From Microcystis aeruginosa FD4 (GTDB taxonomy: Bacteria; Cyanobacteriota; Cyanobacteriia; Cyanobacteriales; Microcystaceae), in assembly GCF_009792235.1 (NCBI RefSeq), contig NZ_CP046973.1:372001-436000 (forward strand): DNA of 64,000 nucleotides. The letters are read 5' to 3'. A program made the position numbers and the translations under genes. The notes below the pieces were generated by a model. That model was not told where the DNA came from. It did no database searches and saw nothing but the letters and a program-made list of their open reading frames with translations. Shown here one piece after another: positions 36,317 through 43,845 of this stretch. Position 1 is the stretch's first letter, and each line of letters starts with the position of its first letter.

Positions 36317-36421
36317 TTTTTTAAACCAGCCTCCTCCTACTACATTTTCTACCTCGAATTGTGTCAGATACATAAATTCAACTTCGAGCGGTTGTAAGTC
36401 ATTGACTTTGATGTTAGCCAT
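36170..36421 (-). CDS. peptide precursor with GG leader (family 1), 3' end rearranged
   Basis: 83 residues. The leader opens MANIKVNDLQPLEVEFMYL and ends FEVENVVGGG; the core would be WFKKLTGISTPKF.. with Gly-rich end (GVAIGIGTIASGG). The last about six codons are antisense to the YgiT gene, so the true core end may be missing. It shares its opening with the precursors at 37581 and 41229. It is the only precursor on the minus strand. Likely a substrate of the C39 exporter. Confidence 0.65.
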   Translation of the reverse strand: MANIKVNDLQPLEVEFMYLTQFEVENVVGGGWFKKLTGISTPKFLKNIDDWVNENVQDGWLGVAIGIGTIASGGQPNWNLCLL

Positions 36422-36830
36422 AATCGATTGATCTCATGTTTGAGGTTGACTAAACATAATCATCCACGATACACATTCAAAACGCAAATGTATTTTGAAA
36501 TTTAATTAACTTATTTTTGTCTCGAATTTGATCGGCAAGAATACTGCAATCAGGCCGATCGCCGATCTGGTAGGTGGGGTTGACAACGGAAACCCAACAT
36601 CATCCCCCTATTATTCTTCATGTTATGTGTTGGGTTGCACTTCGTTTAACCCAACCTACGGATTATTTTACTATAAAATTAATACAATATGGATTAATAA
36701 AATACCAATAATCCGATTATTATTGAGTGAGCTTATTCAGCATAAAAACAAACAAAGCGATTTTCAATACATACACTTTTAAAAATTACTGAATTTATTC
36801 ATTAACAGAATTCCCAGTTAATTAAAAAAA
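36422..36830. repeat. AT-rich gap with repeat family E (about 36568-36665)
   Basis: Holds a palindromic repeat (GGGGTTGACAACGGAAACCC ... TTTAACCCAACCTACGG) also present at 39788-40009, where another MITE interrupts it. The rest is AT-rich without a supported gene. Confidence 0.6.
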
Positions 36831-36836
36831 TAAATA

Positions 36837-37065
36837 GGGCTTGCTGAATAATGGTAAAACCCTTTTAAAATAAGGCTTTTGACCTGTTAAAATCTGATGT
36901 TCATGCTGCGAAAATAGGATTGTGACCTTCAAACACTTGGCATTATCCTTTTTATAGTACACAAGCTGGTACAAAAAAAGGAGGGCAACAAAGCCTGAAA
37001 CGACCGACGACCGGCTACTGAATCCTGACTCCTAACCCCACCAACAAACTTTTTGCTGCAAACCC
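36837..37065 (+). mobile_element. MITE family A, variant with different interior
   Basis: Same outer ends as family A (GGGCTTGCTGAATAATGG and TTTTTGCTGCAAACCC) but a different interior (CTTTTGACCTGTTAAAATC); related to 44299-44532. Duplication TAAATA at 36831-36836 and 37066-37071. Confidence 0.85.
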
Positions 37066-37071
37066 TAAATA

Positions 37072-37284
37072 GGGTTTGCAGCAAAAAGTACGGGCGAAGC
37101 ATTCGGATAGAAAATCTACGGTTTCACCGATAGGTTACTGCCCGAATGCTTCGCCCCTACAGGACGCGGGCCGATGAAGATGCAAGGTTTTGAACCACGA
37201 TTCTCTCAAAATCTTGCACCTGTTTCGCTCGTAAAGCCCCAAAACCCTTACTTTGCATACATTTCACATTTATTCAGCAAACCC
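37072..37284 (-). mobile_element. second family A variant, in tandem
   Basis: Ends GGGTTTGCAGCAAAAAG and TTTATTCAGCAAACCC. Its interior holds the palindrome CGGGCGAAGCATTCGG ... CCGAATGCTTCGCCC. It shares TAAATA (37066-37071) with the previous element and has it again at 37285-37290. Confidence 0.85.
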
Positions 37285-37580
37285 TAAATAACTCAATTAA
37301 GTTAGCTTGGTTGGTTCTCTTTGCTTCCAACAAGACAGGTTCAGAGTTTTTTGTACATAAATTACTTATTTTTGTTTCTTTAAATAGCTTGGAAGCCCGT
37401 TGTTTAATCGGTTTTGATGATGTTTTCGCAAAAAACAGTCTTTCAAAAAGAACATAAATAACTCAATTATGTTTTTTTTGTTCGATTTTGATAGTTGATC
37501 TGGTGTTAAAAAATTGTTATTGTTTTCTTGAATCAGTAATTTGATTCATTCATTTAGCGAAAATTTGGAGAATACATCTC

Positions 37581-37751
37581 ATGGCTGAAATTAAAATCAA
37601 TCAACTTGAATCTGAAAAAAACTCTGACGAAATCATTGACTTAAAAGCGAAATCTGCTAAAGATTCACCAGAATTTGTAGCTTTCACAACTATACGTGGT
37701 GGATTTACAGGTATGCGAATCGCTCCTAATACCAAATCTCTAAGTCTCTAA
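37581..37751 (+). CDS. peptide precursor with GG leader (family 1)
   Basis: 56 residues: opens MAEIKINQLESEKNSDEIID, the leader ends FTTIRGG (Gly40-Gly41) and the core is about 15 residues, FTGMRIAPNTKSLSL. A GGAG Shine-Dalgarno lies 10 bases upstream. The opening matches the precursors at 36170 (MANIKVNDLQ) and 41229 (MAKIHISDLQ). The core has no Cys and no Tyr-Gly. Too short for ordinary gene calling, but the leader similarity makes it convincing. Confidence 0.75.
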   Translation: MAEIKINQLESEKNSDEIIDLKAKSAKDSPEFVAFTTIRGGFTGMRIAPNTKSLSL

Positions 37752-37814
37752 GTACATGACAGACATCCACGCTCGAATGCTTGCCAAGCCTGCATTCGTT
37801 GTGACGCGAATAAA

Positions 37815-37839
37815 GAAAAATGGTATAATACCATTTTTC
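37815..37839 (+). terminator. AT-rich hairpin after precursor gene
   Basis: Perfect palindrome GAAAAATGGTAT / ATACCATTTTTC 64 bp past the stop, ending in a T-run; a plausible Rho-independent terminator working in both directions. Confidence 0.55.
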
Positions 37840-37941
37840 AAAAGTAATGGCAGAGATAGTTAATTTCCCTCACCCCCAACCCCTCTCACCTTCTGGGAGA
37901 GGGGAGTAAAGTACCTGCCAGGAATAAAGAAAAATGATATA

Positions 37942-38200
37942 AGGGACTTCCGCTTGGATAATGTACCTTTTGGGCGAACGCAGTTCGCCCCTACATTGTG
38001 GACAAAATCCGTTACTGTCGGGGCGCAAAGCTTGCGCCCTCCGCGCGGAGGGGGTTTGCTGATCACCCTAAGTAGGGGGAGAGCCTTCGAGAACCCCCTT
38101 CCAATAAGGGACTTGCGCTTTGATCCTGTGCCATCTGGCTGGTCTGATTCTTCTACAGAGCGATTTTCAAAGCTGGGATATTATTCCCACGCAAGTCCCT
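37942..38200 (+). mobile_element. MITE family B, copy 3 (intact)
   Basis: Ends AGGGACTTCCGCTTGGAT and CCACGCAAGTCCCT; near-identical to 30062-30320. Confidence 0.85.
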
Positions 38201-38230
38201 AAAGGGTCTCGTTTTTTGGCTTAAAATAAG

Positions 38231-38418
38231 GGCTCTTCGTTACTTGTTATGGTTTCGATAGGGGGGCATAAATCGACTAAATCCTTATCTGGCAAGAGAC
38301 TTAATTGATTAGTTCGCTCTAGATAAAAAAGAATTGACAAAAATCGCTAAATGCCTTTCTATATAAGGGTTCCATCCCTTATAACCCCCGTCCATTGCAT
38401 AACACAAACCGAAGAGCC
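38231..38418. mobile_element. MITE with ISL3-like ends
   Basis: 188 bp with ends GGCTCTTCG and CGAAGAGCC, typical of the terminal repeats of the ISL3 family. No coding content and no matching flanking duplication seen. The remaining 220 bp to the next gene are AT-rich. Confidence 0.5.
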
Positions 38419-38640
38419 GATTATATTTTTTGAACTTAAATGATTGTTTTAAGTTCAATTAGTCTTTAAAAATATATTGTTTTTTCTTGCGAGGTTCCAT
38501 AGTATTAAATTCAGAGAAGTAGCTCGACAAGCCTGACAACTCTTGCCAAGACTTTTCTATTTATAGAGTCAATTACGATCGCGATCGTGTTCCCTAACCA
38601 ATTCGCTCGTAATTATCCATTGAAAAAGCGGATAAAACTG

Positions 38641-39081
38641 ATGAAATCTCTTCCGCACCAGACACCTACCCTTTGCCCTAGCGCGCGAGAAAATTCGCCG
38701 GATAGCGTAATTTTCGGGATCGCGGCGGGAACCGTCGAGGAACCCCGCGTCGCCTATCTCCCGGAAATCCAACCCGTCACCCCAGAAATTCTCGCACTCG
38801 CTCAACCCGTCACCCCCACCGAAGTCTTCCGCTTCGCCGCGTCCTGCGCGGAAAAAGAATGCGTTCATTTCGATGGGAAAGATTGTCGCCTCGCGCGCCG
38901 GGTGGCACAGGGACTCGCAGAAGTAACCGATATCCTTCCCCCCTGTCGAATCCGGCAAAACTGTCGCTGGTGGTTACAGGAAGGAAAAGCGGCTTGTCTG
39001 CGCTGTCCGCAGGTTGTCACTGACAACTATAATCCCTCCGAAATTTACGCGAAGGTTGCCGGGAGCATCTCACCTTTGTAA
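38641..39081 (+). CDS. Cys-rich protein of unknown function, copy 1 (3' end changed by a MITE)
   Basis: About 146 residues. Seven Cys in the second half: CAEKECVHFDGKDC, CRIRQNCRWW and ACLRCPQVV (spacings x4, x7, then x5, x10, x2) suggest a metal or Fe-S site. 97% or so like the copy at 40768. A MITE inserted after KVA (39061) replaces the native end with GSISPL. The ATG at 38641 is chosen because both copies share it; an upstream GTG (38587) is in frame in both. It lies directly before a Nif11 precursor. I do not recognise the family; a role in precursor modification is possible from context only. Confidence 0.65.
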   Translation: MKSLPHQTPTLCPSARENSPDSVIFGIAAGTVEEPRVAYLPEIQPVTPEILALAQPVTPTEVFRFAASCAEKECVHFDGKDCRLARRVAQGLAEVTDILPPCRIRQNCRWWLQEGKAACLRCPQVVTDNYNPSEIYAKVAGSISPL

Positions 39082-39182
39082 CCCCTAAATCAGGTTTTTA
39101 TGTCAAGCTATTTTGAAAGCCTTGCTAGAAACCAGTTTTAGGGATAAGTACAATTACTCACTTGCATAAATGAGATGCTCCC
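39061..39182. mobile_element. MITE family F inside the Cys-rich gene
   Basis: 122 bp with ends GGGAGCATCTCAC and ATGAGATGCTCCC. The 8-bp sequence AGGTTGCC, single in the paralogous copy at 41180, is duplicated at 39053-39060 and 39183-39190. Confidence 0.92.
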
Positions 39183-39243
39183 AGGTTGCCGAACCCGTTG
39201 TTCAGATAGCACAAAGTCAATCTACAAAAAATAGGGGTCTATC

Positions 39244-39534
39244 ATGTCCGTTGAACAAACTAAAGCTTTTTATCAAAGAATTGCAACCGATAAAGATTTT
39301 CGTTCTCGGTTTCAAAATCTTGAAAATTGCGAAGAATTTTATAATCTGGTCAAAAAATCAGATTATGACTTTACAGAGCGGGAATTTGAAACTTACACTT
39401 GTCAACTTTTAGAAGCAGAATGCTTAAAAGATAAAGTTCAAGATTTAAACGAGCGTGAACTGGCTTCGATTCTAGGAGGGTTTTTAGCGAAAGCATCTAT
39501 AAGACCCAAATATGGCTCCGTGTCTTTGTCCTGA
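39244..39534 (+). CDS. Nif11-type RiPP precursor with Tyr-Gly core
   Basis: 96 residues. The leader (1-79) is a Nif11 domain: MSVEQTKAFYQRIATDKDFR then SDYDFTEREFETYTCQLLEA, ending LNERELASILGG. The core is FLAKASIRPKYGSVSLS, with Tyr90-Gly91. The Tyr-Gly fits the target of splicease-type radical SAM enzymes; the enzyme at 42593 is the likely partner. Leader removal after Gly-Gly fits the C39 exporter. Confidence 0.88.
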   Translation: MSVEQTKAFYQRIATDKDFRSRFQNLENCEEFYNLVKKSDYDFTEREFETYTCQLLEAECLKDKVQDLNERELASILGGFLAKASIRPKYGSVSLS

Positions 39535-39571
39535 TTGATTTTTGAATTTTTCGCAAAATAGGAGTTTGGTT

Positions 39572-39766
39572 ATGTCTTGTGAACTAGGGAAATGTGAAAG
39601 TTCTAATCTGGCCAATAATTACCAAGATTGTTCTTGGATTTTAAGGGAAATCGCCAACGATGAAGAACTAAAATCCCTGACTGAAGAGGATATTAAAGCT
39701 ATCTTTGGTGGTAATCGTAGTAAGCATCAAGATAAACAACCGTACGGAAGTGTTCGTCCACTTTAG
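39572..39766 (+). CDS. RiPP precursor with Tyr-Gly core, short leader
   Basis: 64 residues; start ATG preceded by AGGAG. The leader end LREIANDEELKSLTEEDIKA then IFGG is shared with the precursor at 42378. The core is NRSKHQDKQPYGSVRPL with Tyr58-Gly59. The start of the leader looks like a truncated Nif11 leader. It follows the previous precursor by 37 bp. Confidence 0.85.
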   Translation: MSCELGKCESSNLANNYQDCSWILREIANDEELKSLTEEDIKAIFGGNRSKHQDKQPYGSVRPL

Positions 39767-39787
39767 CCTAGTGCGATCGCCTATTTT

Positions 39788-40009
39788 GTAGGTTGGGTTG
39801 ACAACGGAAACCCAACATCATCCCCCTATTGTTCTTCATGTTAAGTAGGGAGGCACAATTACTTGTAAGATGGGTTAGCGGTAGCGTAACCCATGCGGGC
39901 GTTGGGTTTCATGCTTCAAGCCCACCTACGTTCATCTTATATTTAATTCCACTCACCCACTTATGTGTTGGGTTGCACTTCGTTTAACCCAACCTACGGA
40001 TTATTTTAC
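39788..40009. repeat. repeat family E, interrupted by MITE C
   Basis: Outer parts match 36568-36665 (GGGTTGACAACGGAAACCC; TTTAACCCAACCTACGG). Between 39844 and 39961 an inverted copy of MITE C is inserted at a TA. Confidence 0.8.
39844..39961 (-). mobile_element. MITE family C, copy 3 (nested)
   Basis: Ends AGTAGGGAGGCAC and CACTCACCCACT; the TA of the uninterrupted family E copy is duplicated at 39842-39843 and 39962-39963. Confidence 0.85.
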
Positions 40010-40106
40010 TTATAGCGCTTTTCACGTTACTGAGGTATCGACAAGTTTTGCCAACAAAGGGTTTAAGCCCCTTGCCCATGCCTCATTCTGATGAAAACTG
40101 CTATAA
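40010..40106. mobile_element. MITE family G, copy 1
   Basis: About 97 bp with ends TTATAGCGCTTTTCA and GATGAAAACTGCTATAA. A related element is at 41454-41551. The following 290 bp to the next gene are AT-rich and hold nothing I can name. Confidence 0.7.
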
Positions 40107-40395
40107 ATAAGTCATTTATTTTGTTTTTTGTACACAATGATATAAACTTGAATATTTTTGAACATAAATAACTTATTTATATTTAATTTGTGATAACGAA
40201 AATCAAGGCTTTTTCAGTATCGATAATTTTTTGATGCGCTAGACTAGGAGTAAAATCCTAACCAAATTAGCTTATTTATGTTCAAGTAAGGTGAATTGAG
40301 AGGTTGATTTATATTTTTTATAGGCCTAAAATGTAGATTAAATTAGTTGATTAACTAATTCTCTAGAAAGTTTATAAAATAGGAGAATAATCCCA

Positions 40396-40596
40396 ATGAC
40401 CAACATTTTAATTTTAGACGAGTCTTTAGTCGATCTGTCTGAAGATGAACAAAAAGCTGTAAGAGGTGGAGCCGCATCATGCACCTATGCGAGTAAGACC
40501 TATTCCCAAGGTTCCGCAGTCAAACAGGACGATGGTAACATTTACAGATGTCAAGCAGATGGGACTTGGGGAAGAGTAGATCCGGCCAGAGTTTAG
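40396..40596 (+). CDS. peptide precursor with RGG leader and two-Cys core
   Basis: 66 residues. A short leader, MTNILILDESLVDLSEDEQK AVRGG (Gly24-Gly25), then a 41-residue core with Cys29 and Cys52 in the pattern SCTYASKTYSQGSAV, IYRCQADGTWG, which could form one disulfide. No Tyr-Gly. A class II bacteriocin-like exported peptide is the simplest reading. AGGAG precedes the ATG by 11 bases. Confidence 0.7.
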   Translation: MTNILILDESLVDLSEDEQKAVRGGAASCTYASKTYSQGSAVKQDDGNIYRCQADGTWGRVDPARV

Positions 40597-40767
40597 GCAC
40601 TATACTGGTTCATAGGGTTTTAGAGATTGGTTCTATTTCTCATGAAACCCTACTCTCGCCTACTTTTCAAGCTTTTTGTCCTGTACTCAGGTAAGTCATT
40701 TACGATCGCGATCGTGTTCCCTAACCAATTCGCTCGTAATTATCCATTGAAAAAGCGGATAAAACTG

Positions 40768-41202
40768 ATGAAATCTCTTCCGCACCAGACACCTACCCTT
40801 TGCCCTAGCGCGCGAGAAAATTCGCCGGATAGCGTAATTTTCGGGATCGCCGCGGGAACCGTCGAGGAACCCCGCGTCGCCTATCTCCCAGAAATCCAAC
40901 CCGTCACCCCAGAAATTCTCGCACTTGCTCAACCCGTCACCCCCACCGAAGTCTTCCGCTTCGCCGCGTCCTGCGCGGAAAAAGAATGCGTTCATTTCGA
41001 TGGGCAAGATTGTCGCCTCGCGCGCCGGGTGGCACAGGGACTCGCAGAAGTAACCGATATCCTTCCCCCCTGTCGAATCCGGCAAAACTGTCGCTGGTGG
41101 TTACAGGAAGGAAAAGCCGCTTGTCTGCGCTGTCCGCAGGTTGTCACTGACAACTATAATCCTTCCGAAATTTTCGTTAAGGTTGCCGAACCCGAATCTT
41201 AA
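40768..41202 (+). CDS. Cys-rich protein of unknown function, copy 2 (intact)
   Basis: 144 residues, nearly identical to 38641-39081 over about 480 bp that include some 70 bp upstream of the ATG. It carries the same seven Cys (CAEKEC, FDGQDC, CRIRQNC, CLRC) and ends KVAEPES. The ORF is open upstream to 40627 but that part is not shared with copy 1. It precedes a family 1 precursor by 26 bp. Unknown function; both copies sit just before precursor genes. Confidence 0.7.
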   Translation: MKSLPHQTPTLCPSARENSPDSVIFGIAAGTVEEPRVAYLPEIQPVTPEILALAQPVTPTEVFRFAASCAEKECVHFDGQDCRLARRVAQGLAEVTDILPPCRIRQNCRWWLQEGKAACLRCPQVVTDNYNPSEIFVKVAEPES

Positions 41203-41228
41203 CCCTATTAAATAGGAGTCTAATTACC

Positions 41229-41459
41229 ATGGCTAAAATTCATATTTCCGATCTACAGGTGAACTCTTTTCAAGAATCTCTTGAAACTGCGATCAATCGC
41301 GCGATCGAGACTCGAAACATTCAAGGCGGTTTTGCACAAGCACTGCTAAAACCACCAACAATACTGGGAAAAATAATTTGTCCGCCCATCACTCTCGGAA
41401 TTATCGCCCTACCGATCCTCCCATCACTCCCGAATATTAAGCAAGGACCCATTTTATAG
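41229..41459 (+). CDS. peptide precursor with QGG leader (family 1), stop codon in a MITE
   Basis: 76 residues: MAKIHISDLQVNSFQESLET leader ending RNIQGG, and a hydrophobic, Pro-rich core of about 42 residues (FAQALLKPPTILGKIICPPI then TLGIIALPILPSLP). The stop TAG is formed by the first bases of MITE G (TTATAGC), so the native C-terminus may have been longer. AGGAG lies upstream of the ATG. Confidence 0.7.
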   Translation: MAKIHISDLQVNSFQESLETAINRAIETRNIQGGFAQALLKPPTILGKIICPPITLGIIALPILPSLPNIKQGPIL

Positions 41460-41551
41460 CGGTTTTCAGTCTAATAAGGTATAGTAAATCCCTTGATAGA
41501 TAGGCGTTTCAGCGTTTCAATCGGGAATCACTTCTGTGAAAACCGCTATAA
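41454..41551. mobile_element. MITE family G, copy 2
   Basis: Ends TTATAGCGGTTTTCAG and CTGTGAAAACCGCTATAA, about 98 bp. Inserted at the 3' end of the preceding precursor gene. Confidence 0.8.
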
Positions 41552-41655
41552 CCGCCTATCGTTAGATTAGCTGAATCTCCCCCGAGGGAGTTGGGGGGTA
41601 TTGCCTCTTGCAAGAGTGCCTCATCTCCACAAGCAATTTAAATGCTGAACAGCTT

Positions 41656-41903
41656 AGGGACTTGCGCTTTGATAATGTACCTTTTGGGCGAACGCAGTTC
41701 GCCCCTACATTGTGGACAAAATCCGTTACTGTAGGGGCGCAATGCTTGCGCCCTCCGATCGCTCAGGTTTGCTGATCACCCTAAGTAGGGGGAGAGCCTT
41801 CGAGATGTTAGGGACTTGCGCTTTGATCATGTGCCATCTGGCTGGTCTGGTTCTTCTACAGAGCGATTTTCAAAGCTGGGATATTATTCCTACGCAAGTC
41901 CCT
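41656..41903 (+). mobile_element. MITE family B, copy 4
   Basis: Ends AGGGACTTGCGCTTTGAT and CTACGCAAGTCCCT with a small internal deletion (GAGATGTTAGGG) compared with copies 2 and 3. It ends 53 bp before the next precursor gene. Confidence 0.85.
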
Positions 41904-41956
41904 TATCTACCAACCGTATCCTCCCATCACTCTCAAATTCTAACAGGAGTTAACTT

Positions 41957-42325
41957 ATGGCTCTCGAACAAGTTCACGCTTTTTATCAAAAAGTTGCTTC
42001 CGATGAATCCTTCCGTTCCCGAATCCAATCGGTGAATAGCAAAGAAGAATGCAGCGGGATCGTCAAAGCTGCGGGGTTCGATTTCACACCACAGGAATTC
42101 GAGGAATACACCGCACGACTTCTAGAGTCCGATCGCCCCGACGAAGAAATTAAAGATTTAAGCGAGGAAGATTTAGCGGCGGTCGCCGGTGGATTTATCG
42201 GCGGTATTCTAGTTCACGCGATGTACGGTCTGCCACCCAACCGTCTGCCACCCAACAGTAAATGGCCTATTCCAATCGTTCGACCGATGTACGGATTACC
42301 GGCAGATCGTTTCGTGGATTTCTAA
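41957..42325 (+). CDS. Nif11-type RiPP precursor with two Met-Tyr-Gly sites
   Basis: 122 residues. Nif11 leader (1-79): MALEQVHAFYQKVASDESFR, AAGFDFTPQEFEEYTARLLE, then DLSEEDLAAVAGG. The core (80-122) has AMYGLPPNRLPPN at Tyr90-Gly91 and PMYGLPADRF at Tyr112-Gly113, i.e. the same M-Y-G-L-P box twice. This X-Y-G-x-x-P style is the described target of splicease enzymes, here predicted to be cut out twice. An AGGAG Shine-Dalgarno lies 8 bases upstream. It heads a tight unit with the next precursor and the radical SAM gene. Confidence 0.9.
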   Translation: MALEQVHAFYQKVASDESFRSRIQSVNSKEECSGIVKAAGFDFTPQEFEEYTARLLESDRPDEEIKDLSEEDLAAVAGGFIGGILVHAMYGLPPNRLPPNSKWPIPIVRPMYGLPADRFVDF

Positions 42326-42377
42326 TTCCAACCGACTCATAAATTTTATCGAGTATTAAACTTCTAAGGAGCTAACT

Positions 42378-42587
42378 ATGTCTTTCGATCGCACCCCGAA
42401 TTTTACCGAAAAACTAGCAACCGATCCCGATTTTCGTTTAAAGGTTTTGGACGAAATCGCTAACGATGACGAACTCAAAGACTTAACGGAAGAAGACTTA
42501 AAAGCGATCGTCGGGGGATGGCTGAACATACACCTATACGGCTCTCCTTATCCGCGTGATTGGTTCCTAAACATAAACATAGGATAA
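42378..42587 (+). CDS. RiPP precursor with Tyr-Gly core adjacent to the maturase
   Basis: 69 residues: the leader MSFDRTPNFTEKLATDPDFR is a short Nif11-like segment, then LDEIANDDELKDLTEEDLKA and IVGG. The core is WLNIHLYGSPYPRDWFLNIN IG with Tyr54-Gly55. A strong AAGGAG precedes the ATG. Its stop is 5 bases before the radical SAM start, so maturase translation is probably coupled to it. Confidence 0.88.
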   Translation: MSFDRTPNFTEKLATDPDFRLKVLDEIANDDELKDLTEEDLKAIVGGWLNIHLYGSPYPRDWFLNINIG

Positions 42588-42592
42588 TTCCA

Positions 42593-43840
42593 ATGACCGA
42601 ATACCGTCGCATCAGCTACGCCGTCTGGGAAATCACCCTAAAATGTAACCTCGCCTGTCAGCATTGCGGTTCCCGCGCCGGCCACACCCGTAGCCACGAA
42701 CTCAGCACTGAAGAAGCCCTCGATCTCGTCCGTCAACTGGCCGAAGTGGGCATCAAAGAAGTCACCCTGATCGGGGGCGAAGCCTTCCTCCGTCCCGACT
42801 GGCTCGATATCGCCCGGGCGATCACCAACGCGGGCATGATCTGCGGTGTCACTACCGGCGGCTACGGCATCACCCTCGATACAGCCCAAAAGATGAAAGA
42901 CGCGGGGATCAAAGTCGTCTCCGTCTCCGTGGACGGATTAGAGGCTACCCACGATCGCCTGCGGGGGAAACCTGGTTCTTGGCAATGGGCGTTCCGCACC
43001 ATGGGCCACCTAAAACAAGCCGGTATCCCCTTCGGTTGCAATACCCAGATAAATCGTCTTTCTGCCCCTGAATTTCCCCGAATCTACGAAAAAATCCGCG
43101 ATGCGGGCGTATTCGCGTGGCAGATACAGTTAACCGTGCCGATGGGGAACGCGGCCGATAATTCGGAAATTCTCCTGCAACCCTACGAACTCCTAGAACT
43201 ATACCCGATGCTCGCCCGTGTCACCGAGCAAGCGCGACGCGAGGGGGTAGACGTACAGCCTGGTAACAATATCGGCTATTACGGCCCCTACGAACGTTTA
43301 TTGCGGGGAGGGGACGCGTGGACATTCTGGCAGGGGTGTAGTGCCGGACTGGCGGCACTGGGGATCGAGGCCGACGGAGCGATTAAAGGCTGTCCCTCGC
43401 TTCCCACCGCGGCCTATACTGGGGGCAATATCCGTGATCGCTCCCTGCGCCAGATTATTGAAGAGGCCGAAGAACTCCGCTTCAACCTCGGCGCGGGAAC
43501 CCCGAAGGGAACCGATCATCTCTGGGGATTCTGTAAAACCTGCGAGTTCGCCGAACTCTGCCGCGGTGGTTGTAGTTGGACGGCTCATGTTTTCTTTGAT
43601 CGCCGGGGCAATAACCCCTACTGTCACCACCGAGCGTTAAAACAAGCGGAGAAGGGAATCCGAGAGAGATTTTACCTCGATCGCCCTGCAGCAGGAATTC
43701 CCTTCGATAACGGTCAATTCGCGCTGGTAGAAGAACCCTTCCATTCTCCCCTACCCGACGATCCCCTTGCCTTCCGTGCCGATGCGATCCAATGGCCAGA
43801 ACACTGGCAAGAAAAACCCCTCGTAACCACCTCGAATTGA
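42593..43840 (+). CDS. radical SAM/SPASM peptide maturase, candidate splicease (PlpX-type)
   Basis: 415 residues. The radical SAM cluster motif CNLACQHC (Cys18, 22, 25) binds the 4Fe-4S that cleaves SAM; LIGGEAFLRPDW is the SAM-binding GGE. The C-terminal SPASM region has Cys249, 267, 314, 317, 323, 327 and 344 (FCKTCEFAELCRGGC), enough for two auxiliary clusters. The class is the Nif11-associated maturases. Neighbouring precursors with X-Tyr-Gly cores make tyramine-excising splicease activity the best guess; epimerisation or thioether formation are alternatives. The start ATG at 42593 follows the precursor stop; the longer open frame from 42560 overlaps the precursor and is not favoured. Confidence 0.88.
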   Translation: MTEYRRISYAVWEITLKCNLACQHCGSRAGHTRSHELSTEEALDLVRQLAEVGIKEVTLIGGEAFLRPDWLDIARAITNAGMICGVTTGGYGITLDTAQKMKDAGIKVVSVSVDGLEATHDRLRGKPGSWQWAFRTMGHLKQAGIPFGCNTQINRLSAPEFPRIYEKIRDAGVFAWQIQLTVPMGNAADNSEILLQPYELLELYPMLARVTEQARREGVDVQPGNNIGYYGPYERLLRGGDAWTFWQGCSAGLAALGIEADGAIKGCPSLPTAAYTGGNIRDRSLRQIIEEAEELRFNLGAGTPKGTDHLWGFCKTCEFAELCRGGCSWTAHVFFDRRGNNPYCHHRALKQAEKGIRERFYLDRPAAGIPFDNGQFALVEEPFHSPLPDDPLAFRADAIQWPEHWQEKPLVTTSN

Positions 43841-43845
43841 TAAGT

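Noticed and set aside
36528..36782. 84-codon frame in the AT-rich gap
   Set aside because: Half of it is repeat family E; the rest is low-complexity AT-rich DNA.
22351..38202. Recurrent open frames such as ISKPPPRGGRKLCAPTVTDF in four places
   Set aside because: They lie inside MITE B copies and result from its palindromes; not genes.
41712..42035. 107-codon frame overlapping MITE B and the Nif11 precursor
   Set aside because: Starts in a MITE and overlaps the convincing precursor in another frame.
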